Source: Verrucomicrobiaceae bacterium (lineage in GTDB: Bacteria; Verrucomicrobiota; Verrucomicrobiia; Verrucomicrobiales; Verrucomicrobiaceae). Taken from it: a stretch of DNA of 64,000 nt. The stretch spans positions 17,294 through 81,293 of the forward strand of contig JAIYDW010000017.1 of assembly GCA_027487315.1 (NCBI GenBank). The letters are read 5' to 3'. The notes under the pieces were generated by a model, which saw only the letters and a list, made by a program, of their open reading frames with translations, was not told the DNA's origin and did not search any database. The stretch's first letter is position 1. Every line of letters begins with the position of its first letter. A program made the position numbers and the translations under genes. Of this stretch, positions 58,182-64,000 are shown one piece after another.

Positions 58182-59879
58182 TCAAACCGGCGGACTCAGC
58201 TTCGTCACCACATGGCTCATATATGGAAACAACTGCTTCTTCCGGCTCACCACCCCCGGCATATCAAACACATTCGGCCGCACCGCCGCATGATCCACAT
58301 CCACTTGCTCAATGATTCGCTTATCCCCCGCCACCAGCAGCACACTGTGATGTCGCGTGATGTCCGTCACCATCAAGCACGCAAAGTGCAGCCCATGCTT
58401 CGCCAGCAAGCCCTCCAGCGCCCGATGCAAGTCCGCCTCCCGCTTCCAGAGCTCATCCAACCCCAGCTCCTCGATCTGCGAAATGCTGATGTTCCACCCA
58501 TTCTCCTCAAACACCTTCCGGTCACTCTCCAACGCCCGCTCCGGCGTCTGTTCCCGCAGCATCGATCCCGCCGCAAAGAAATCCTTCACAAACTGCGCGC
58601 AATCCACCCCCGCAATCCCGCTCAACCACTCCAAAATCTCCCGATCCGTGTTCGTAGTCGTCGGCGACGTCAAATGCAGCGTGTCCGATATGATCCCTGC
58701 GCACAAACAAATCGACGTCCCCTTGTCCGGCGCCGCCCCGCCCATCCGATACATAATCCCCACGATCGTCGACGTACTTCCCACCGGCTCGTTCAAAAAC
58801 CGGATTGGCTCCTTCGTCCGCAAATTCCCGCTCAACCGATGGTGATCGATCACCTCCAAAATCTCCGCCTCATCCGCCCCCGCCACCGCCTGCGCAAATT
58901 CATTGTGATCCACCAGCACCAGCCGCGCCCTCGGCACCTCGATCAAATCCGACTTCGAAAACACTCCCACCAGCGTCCGCGATTCCTCATCCACCACCGC
59001 AAAAAGCGGCTGCTGCGAATGCTGCACCGCATGCATCACCTCCCGCAAGGGCGCCCGTGATGGAAACGCCAAAAAATCCCCCGTCAAAGCTTCTCGAATC
59101 GGCCTTGAAAACCGGACCAACTGCGACGTCGACGCTGTGTCATACGGCGAACAAATCACCGTCACCCCCTTCGCCACCGCCTGCGCCACAATGCTGTCCC
59201 ACGGCTTGAATCCCCCCGTCACAATCAAACACCGCGCCCCCATCTCAATCGCCAGCGCATGAATCTCCGGCCGGTCCCCCGTCAAAATCGCCAACTGCTC
59301 TGTCGGAAACAGACTCGCCCGCTTCCGGCTCGTCTCCACACTCGAAGCCGCCACCACCAGCACCAAATCCTGCACCCGATCCAGTTCCCCGTCCGCTCCC
59401 ATCGCCTCACCGCCCACCGCCGCCACAATATTGTTCAAACTCGTCCGAATCTCCCGGTTCACCGCATCACGCCGCTCCTGGGAATTCTGAATGTCCGGCG
59501 GCAAAAACAACTGCGCCATCTCCTGAATCGTCGGCAGCCCAAGCAAACACCCCGCCTCATCCACCACAGGAATACTCCGGAAATTCTTCTCCGACATCTT
59601 CCGATACACCGAAAGAAACATCTCTTCCGGCCCCGCCGTCAGCACATCGCGCCGACAAATCGTCGCCGCTGTCGGCCGCACATCCAGTAGCAGCTTCGGC
59701 GCCTTCACCCCCGCCTGATGAAGCACCCAGTTCGTCCGCACACTCACCTCCCCGCAACACGCCGCCTCAGCATCCATCCCCCGCACATCGCGCAAAAACG
59801 CCGCATACCCAATCGCCGAACAAATCGCATCCGTATCCGGATTGCGGTGGCCAATCACATATATCGGGTCCGCTGCCAT
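58182..59879 (-). CDS. DHH-family inorganic pyrophosphatase with CBS and DRTGG domains
   Basis: 565 residues from ATG 59879. The family II PPase start is VIGHRNPDTDAICSAIGYA (His11, Asp15, Asp17, metal ligands). Two CBS domains with an inserted DRTGG domain follow (LTAGPEEMFLSVYRKM, LAILTGDRPEIHALAIEMG). The second metal-binding part has LVLVDHNEFAQAVAGADEAEILEVIDHHRL and a C-terminal DHHA2 domain. CBS-PPases cleave PPi under adenine-nucleotide control. This is the large regulated form. Confidence 0.9.
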   Translation of the reverse strand: MAADPIYVIGHRNPDTDAICSAIGYAAFLRDVRGMDAEAACCGEVSVRTNWVLHQAGVKAPKLLLDVRPTAATICRRDVLTAGPEEMFLSVYRKMSEKNFRSIPVVDEAGCLLGLPTIQEMAQLFLPPDIQNSQERRDAVNREIRTSLNNIVAAVGGEAMGADGELDRVQDLVLVVAASSVETSRKRASLFPTEQLAILTGDRPEIHALAIEMGARCLIVTGGFKPWDSIVAQAVAKGVTVICSPYDTASTSQLVRFSRPIREALTGDFLAFPSRAPLREVMHAVQHSQQPLFAVVDEESRTLVGVFSKSDLIEVPRARLVLVDHNEFAQAVAGADEAEILEVIDHHRLSGNLRTKEPIRFLNEPVGSTSTIVGIMYRMGGAAPDKGTSICLCAGIISDTLHLTSPTTTNTDREILEWLSGIAGVDCAQFVKDFFAAGSMLREQTPERALESDRKVFEENGWNISISQIEELGLDELWKREADLHRALEGLLAKHGLHFACLMVTDITRHHSVLLVAGDKRIIEQVDVDHAAVRPNVFDMPGVVSRKKQLFPYMSHVVTKLSPPV

Positions 59880-59913
59880 AAAAATCCGCAATCCCCAATC
59901 CGAAGTCCGCAAT

Positions 59914-60513
59914 CTACTTCACCCACCCCTGCGCCACCATCCGCTCATGCACCGCATCCTTATGCTCCAGCAGTTCCGCGATCGGATCCCACTTCCCGCT
60001 CGTCAGCGCCTCAAACGCCGTGTCCGGAATCACAATCGTGAAATTCTGATCCCCGAAAAACACCCGCTGAGCTTCCAAATCCACCTTGATATCCAACTTC
60101 GGATTCGCCTCCACCGCCGCCGCCAAAACCGCAATATCCTCCGCCGTCGCGCACACACACGGAATGCCCAAGGTCGTGCAGTTCCCGAAAAAAATCTCCG
60201 CAAAACTCTCCGCAATCACCGCCCGAAACCCAAACCGATACAAAGCCTGAGGCGCATGCTCCCGGGAACTCCCGCAACCAAAATTCGCCCCGGAAAGCAA
60301 AATGCTCGCCCCTTTGAAGCGCTCATCATTCAGCGGATGCGCCTTGTCATTCCCCTCTGCATCCTTCCGCACATCATAAAAGGCAAACTCACCCAACCCA
60401 TCAAACGTCACGCACTTCATGAAGCGCGCCGGAATGATCCGGTCAGTATCAATGTCAGCACCTGGAACGAAAACACCAGCACCGGAAACAGAAGTGATTT
60501 TTGTGAGAGCCAT
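59914..60513 (-). CDS. leuD: 3-isopropylmalate dehydratase small subunit
   Basis: 199 residues from ATG 60513. GADIDTDRIIPARFMK and GANFGCGSSREHAPQALYRFGFRAVIAESFAEIFFGNC are the LeuD signature segments that complete the LeuC active site. It is 34 bp upstream of the pyrophosphatase start and about 17 kb from leuC, unlike the usual leuCD arrangement. Confidence 0.93.
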   Translation of the reverse strand: MALTKITSVSGAGVFVPGADIDTDRIIPARFMKCVTFDGLGEFAFYDVRKDAEGNDKAHPLNDERFKGASILLSGANFGCGSSREHAPQALYRFGFRAVIAESFAEIFFGNCTTLGIPCVCATAEDIAVLAAAVEANPKLDIKVDLEAQRVFFGDQNFTIVIPDTAFEALTSGKWDPIAELLEHKDAVHERMVAQGWVK

Positions 60514-60665
60514 AAAACAAGCCCAAAACCTACCACCTTTCCCCCCTCCCGCAAGCCCCGTTCCCAATCCTCACTGTCCTCCCTCCCGTCGAGCGATTCG
60601 CCGACTCCCCTCCTCGAATCGGCTGTTCCCGAATCTACCCACCCCACCCCGGCGTATCACTTCCC

Positions 60666-61205
60666 ATGAAGCATCTTCTCCTTCTGCCCGCCCTCCTGAT
60701 TCTCTCCGCCTGCTCCTCCATGAAAAAATCCGCCGACCTCCCCCCTCTCAAGCCCGTCGCCCACGTCGATCTCCCCCGCTACATGGGCGATTGGTTCGTC
60801 TACTCCCACATCCCCTACGCCCTCGAAAAAGGCAAAGTCGGCACCCTCGACCGCTACGCCCTCCGCCCAGACGGCAAAATCGACAACATCTTCCTCTTCC
60901 GCAAAGGCTCCCTCGACGCCCCCCTCCAGTCCTGGAACGGCGTTGCCTGGGTCACCGACAAAACCACCAACGCCGAATGGCGCGTCCAATTCGTCTGGCC
61001 CCTCCGCGTCCCCTACCTCATCATCGACCTCGACAAAGACTACCAATGGTCCGTCATCGGCTACCCCAATCGCAAACTCGCCTGGGTCCTCAGCCGCCAG
61101 CCCACCCTCGATCCCGAAACCTACACCGGCATCCTCAAACGCCTCGCCGCCCAGGGCTACGACACCTCACTCCTCAAACTAGTTCCTCAGCTCCCTGCTA
61201 AGTAA
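60666..61205 (+). CDS. Lipocalin-family lipoprotein (Blc-like)
   Basis: 179 residues. A lipoprotein signal (MKHLLLLPALLILSAC, Cys16) precedes a lipocalin domain. The conserved first strand is LPRYMGDWFVYSHIP (G-x-W at 41-43), followed by the TDKTTNAEWRVQF strand pair and YLIIDLDKDYQWSVIGYPNRKLAWVLSRQPTLDP, near the Blc C-terminal motif. Blc-type lipocalins bind fatty acids or lysophospholipids at the outer membrane. It precedes the ABC transporter on the same strand. Confidence 0.9.
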   Translation: MKHLLLLPALLILSACSSMKKSADLPPLKPVAHVDLPRYMGDWFVYSHIPYALEKGKVGTLDRYALRPDGKIDNIFLFRKGSLDAPLQSWNGVAWVTDKTTNAEWRVQFVWPLRVPYLIIDLDKDYQWSVIGYPNRKLAWVLSRQPTLDPETYTGILKRLAAQGYDTSLLKLVPQLPAK

Positions 61206-61268
61206 GCAGCCCCCACTTCCCCTTGCACCCCCCTCCATTCAATCCAAGGATGTCAGCCCACACCCGAC

Positions 61269-61985
61269 ATGCCTTCCCCCTCCGAAGCCAAAGCCCCCCT
61301 GCTTGAAATCGACAACGTCCGCCGCGAGTTCGACGAAGGCCAGGTCCTCGCCCTCCGTGGCGTCAATCTCACCATCCAGGAGGGCGAATACGTCGCCATC
61401 ATGGGCTCCTCCGGCAGTGGCAAGTCCACCCTCCTGAGCCTCCTCGGCGCCCTGGATACCCCCAACTCCGGCGAAATCCGTTACCGCGGCCAGTCCCTCT
61501 CCTCCTACCCCGACCTCGGCCAGTTTCGCGCCAAGCACCTCGGCTTCATCTTCCAGTCCTTCCTCCTCCTCCCCACCCTCACCGCCCTCGAAAACGTCCT
61601 CGTGCCCATGTTCGAAATGCCCTGGCCCCGCCCCGAGCGCCAGCGCCGCGCCGCCGAACTCCTCGAAGCCGTCGGCATGGGCCATCGCCTCAATCACATG
61701 CCCGAAAAACTCTCCGGCGGTGAACGCCAGCGCGTCGCCATCGCCCGCAGCCTCGCCAACGAACCCTCCATCCTCCTCGCCGACGAACCCACCGGCAACC
61801 TCGACACCCAAAACGCCGCCCAAATCATGGACCTCCTCCGCAGCGTCCATCATCAGCGCAAAAACACCATGATCCTCGTCACCCACGACCCCGCCATCGC
61901 CAAAACCGCCGACCGCATCATCACCATGCGCGACGGCCAAGTCGTCGAAGACACCCAATCCCCAACCCCCACCTCCATCTCCTAA
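61269..61985 (+). CDS. ABC transporter ATP-binding protein, MacB/LolD type
   Basis: 238 residues. Walker [10 protein letters not shown] (46-54), Q-loop at Gln96, signature [15 protein letters not shown] (148-162) and Walker [14 protein letters not shown] (168-180) are all intact. The overall sequence is of the LolD/MacB class. A MacB-like permease gene and a LolA-like gene follow, so it probably powers lipoprotein release or efflux across the envelope. Confidence 0.95.
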   Translation: MPSPSEAKAPLLEIDNVRREFDEGQVLALRGVNLTIQEGEYVAIMGSSGSGKSTLLSLLGALDTPNSGEIRYRGQSLSSYPDLGQFRAKHLGFIFQSFLLLPTLTALENVLVPMFEMPWPRPERQRRAAELLEAVGMGHRLNHMPEKLSGGERQRVAIARSLANEPSILLADEPTGNLDTQNAAQIMDLLRSVHHQRKNTMILVTHDPAIAKTADRIITMRDGQVVEDTQSPTPTSIS

Positions 61986-62054
61986 CCCAAACCACTCACG
62001 ACTCACCAATCACTGACCCACTGATTACTGCATACTGATTACTGATCCCCCCCC

Positions 62055-63167
62055 ATGACCCTCCTCCAACTCACCCTCAAAAACCTCAGCCGACGCCGCG
62101 TCCGCACCGCCCTCACCATCATGGGCATCGGCCTCGGCATCGGCGCCGTCGTGGCCCTCCTCGGCCTCGCCTGGGGTCTCGAAGCCAGTTGGACCGACGC
62201 CTACAAAGTCCGCAAAACCGACCTCGTCGTCCGTCGCTCCGGCGGCGGCCTCATCGCCCAACCCTTCCCCGACACCGCCTCCGAGCAAGTCGCCCAAATC
62301 CCCGGCGTCAGCCACGTCGCCAGCCTCCTCACCGAAGTCCTCAGTATCGAAAGCGTCCCCATGATGGTCGTCTCCGGTCGCCAATGGCAAAGCTTCCTGT
62401 GGGAAAATTTGAAAATCGTCTCCGGTCGCCTCCCCAAAGACGCCACCGAAAAAGTCGTCGTCCTCGGCACCCTCGCCGCTGAAATGCTCGAGAAAAAACC
62501 CGGCGATAAAATCACCATCGAAATCGACGAATTCGAAGTCGTCGGCATCGCCGATGGCGGCGCTGTCGTCGAAAACGGCGCCATCATGATCAGCCTTCCC
62601 CTCCTCCAGGGCATCATGCAGAAAGACAAAATGGTCAACTTCATCAACGTCCGCCTCGACCCCAAATCACGCGACCCCCACACCGTCTCCCAAGTCATCC
62701 AGCAGCACATCCCCGGTTGCCGCGTCGACATCGCCGACGAAGTCCTCTCCCAAAGCGACGGCGTCAAAACGTTCAAAGCCATGAACTGGGGCACCTCCAT
62801 CATCGCCCTCCTCGTCGGCACCTTTGGCGTCATGAACACCATGTTCATGAGCGTATTCGAACGCACCCGGGAAATCGGCATCCTCCTCGCCCTCGGCTGG
62901 AAACGCAGCCGCATCCTCCGCATGATCCTGCTCGAGTCCGTCACCCTCTGCTTCGCCGCCGGCATCGTCGGCATCGTCGCCGGCATCGCCCTCCTGAAAA
63001 TCCTCACCCTCATGCCCTGGATGCAAGGCCGCATCGAACCCCAAATCACTGTCGAACTCCTCTCCCTCGCCCTCGGCCTCGCCATCGCCGTCGGAGTCGC
63101 CAGCGGCCTCTACCCCGCCCTCCACTGCACCCGCATCAACCCCAGCCTCGCCATCCGCCAAGTCTAG
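62055..63167 (+). CDS. ABC transporter permease, MacB/FtsX type
   Basis: 370 residues. One N-terminal membrane helix (LTIMGIGLGIGAVVALLGLAWGL, about 20-42), a large periplasmic domain (about 45-240), and three C-terminal helices (IIALLVGTFGVMNTMFMSVF, SVTLCFAAGIVGIVAGIALL, LALGLAIAVGVASGLYP) with the ERTREIGILLALGWKR coupling helix. This is the four-helix MacB fold. The 69-bp spacer to the ATPase gene contains direct repeats of ACTGATTACTG. Confidence 0.92.
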   Translation: MTLLQLTLKNLSRRRVRTALTIMGIGLGIGAVVALLGLAWGLEASWTDAYKVRKTDLVVRRSGGGLIAQPFPDTASEQVAQIPGVSHVASLLTEVLSIESVPMMVVSGRQWQSFLWENLKIVSGRLPKDATEKVVVLGTLAAEMLEKKPGDKITIEIDEFEVVGIADGGAVVENGAIMISLPLLQGIMQKDKMVNFINVRLDPKSRDPHTVSQVIQQHIPGCRVDIADEVLSQSDGVKTFKAMNWGTSIIALLVGTFGVMNTMFMSVFERTREIGILLALGWKRSRILRMILLESVTLCFAAGIVGIVAGIALLKILTLMPWMQGRIEPQITVELLSLALGLAIAVGVASGLYPALHCTRINPSLAIRQV

Positions 63168-63227
63168 ACCTCCCCCATCTTCCATCTTCAATCTCCCATC
63201 TCTGGCGGCAAAGCCGCCCCCTTTCCC

Positions 63228-64000
63228 ATGCTCGCCCGCCTGACCACCCTCCTCCTCGCCGCCACCCTCACCGCCGCCGCCCAGGACTACACCGCCGAGC
63301 AACTCCTCGCAGGTGTCAAAGCCGCCCGCCCCAGCGGTGGCATCTACGCCCGCCTCCGCATGTCCCACACCTCAGCCGGATCCTCCCAACCCGAAACCCT
63401 CCAGGTCCAGGTCAAACGCCGCATCGCACCCAGCGGCAAATCCGAGCACCTCTACCAACTCCTCTTCCCCGCCGACCGCAAAGGCGAAGGCCTCCTCCTC
63501 AAAATCAGCGACGGCCAATTCACCAGCGCCCTCCACTCCCCCACCTCCGGCACCAAAATCCTCCAACCCTCCGACCGCTCCCTCGGCCTCTTCAACACCA
63601 CCCTCACCATCGACGACATCATCGCCGAATTCCTCGACTGGCCCTCGCAAACCCTCACCGGCACCGAAACCCTTGGCAACATCCCCTGCCACATCATCGA
63701 ATCCAAAGCCCCCGCCTCATCGAACTCCACCGCCCGCCTCGTCCGCAGTTGGATCGACGCCAAACGTTTCGTCACCCAAAAAATGCAAGTCTTCGGCACC
63801 GACACCACCCGCCCCCTGAAGACCGTCCTCACCGAAAAAGTCCTCCGCAACAAAACCGGCTACTACCTCCCCGTCACCTTCACCGTCACCGACCCCGCCA
63901 CCGGCGCCCAAACCACCGTCGAAGGCGTCCGCTCCGACTCCGACCTCACCTTCCCCGACACCGCCTTCACCCCCGAAGCCCTCCAAACCCTCACCACGAC
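63228..64000 (+). CDS. LolA-like outer membrane lipoprotein-sorting protein (3' end outside window)
   Basis: About 257 codons are visible from ATG 63228, and the frame is open at the window edge. The signal peptide MLARLTTLLLAATLTAAAQD is followed by a LolA-type start (YTAEQLLAGVKAARPSGGIYARLRMSH). Paired strands follow such as EHLYQLLFPADRKGEGLLLKIS and PCHIIESKAPASSNSTARLVRSWIDAKRF. Proteins of this type (DUF4292/LolA-like) carry lipids or lipoproteins in the periplasm. The gene follows the ABC permease by 60 bp, so it probably belongs to the same transport unit. Confidence 0.8.
   Translation, partial: MLARLTTLLLAATLTAAAQDYTAEQLLAGVKAARPSGGIYARLRMSHTSAGSSQPETLQVQVKRRIAPSGKSEHLYQLLFPADRKGEGLLLKISDGQFTSALHSPTSGTKILQPSDRSLGLFNTTLTIDDIIAEFLDWPSQTLTGTETLGNIPCHIIESKAPASSNSTARLVRSWIDAKRFVTQKMQVFGTDTTRPLKTVLTEKVLRNKTGYYLPVTFTVTDPATGAQTTVEGVRSDSDLTFPDTAFTPEALQTLTT

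Overview
The window is bacterial chromosomal DNA. I infer a member of the Verrucomicrobiota (Verrucomicrobiae-like). The reasons are two DUF1501/DUF1800 gene pairs whose giant partners carry PA14 and CHRD domains, a PSCyt1-type lipoprotein cytochrome, a long plant/chlamydia-type IspG, serine/threonine kinases fused to TPR-like regions beside an ECF sigma factor, a diderm envelope set (bamA, skp/ompH, lpxD, LolA/LolD-like genes), and start codons that almost never have a Shine-Dalgarno motif. I see no rRNA, tRNA, CRISPR array, prophage or complete insertion sequence.

Layout. 1-5.1 kb: end of a Gfo/Idh/MocA oxidoreductase, a secreted beta-helix protein, a PQQ-type beta-propeller protein, a Phd/VapC-type toxin-antitoxin pair, a 0.6-kb gene-free gap with clustered hairpins, and a small lipoprotein. 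5.3-8.7 kb: two divergent genes that look copper-related. One is a heavy-metal-binding-domain protein; the other is a single polypeptide joining an MbnP-like domain to an MbnH/MauG-like di-heme domain. A 166-bp MITE-like element sits on that gene's stop codon. 8.7-26.1 kb: a very compact minus-strand block of five genes, giant DUF1800, DUF1501, pseudopilin-like, giant DUF1800, DUF1501, probably one transcription unit for surface proteins.

26.3-30.4 kb: an octaheme cytochrome with HEAT and TPR repeats, a mono-heme lipoprotein, a membrane-anchored cupredoxin and an OsmC protein, which together look like periplasmic electron transfer and redox protection. 30.4-36 kb: mazG and a SNF2 helicase (ATGA overlap), thioredoxin with a clear terminator, a pseudopilin-like protein and a VapBC pair. 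36-49.9 kb: housekeeping genes: lysA, lpxD, skp/ompH, bamA, leuC, a serine hydrolase, a TPR protein, a MurU-like nucleotidyltransferase with an AmgK-like kinase, a K+ channel with RCK domains, and ispG.

50-58.1 kb: two tandem secreted paralogues of unknown function, two overlapping membrane-anchored protein kinases (the second with a degenerate catalytic loop) and a convergent ECF sigma factor. 58.2-64 kb: a DHH/CBS inorganic pyrophosphatase, leuD (17 kb from leuC), a lipocalin lipoprotein, and an ABC transporter (LolD/MacB type) followed by a LolA-like protein that runs off the window.

The + strand is visibly C-rich over most of the window. Plus-strand genes therefore prefer C-ending codons and minus-strand genes G-ending codons. 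The 50-57 kb kinase/paralogue segment shows this less strongly than its neighbours. Domain names are my own reading of motifs; no database search was possible.
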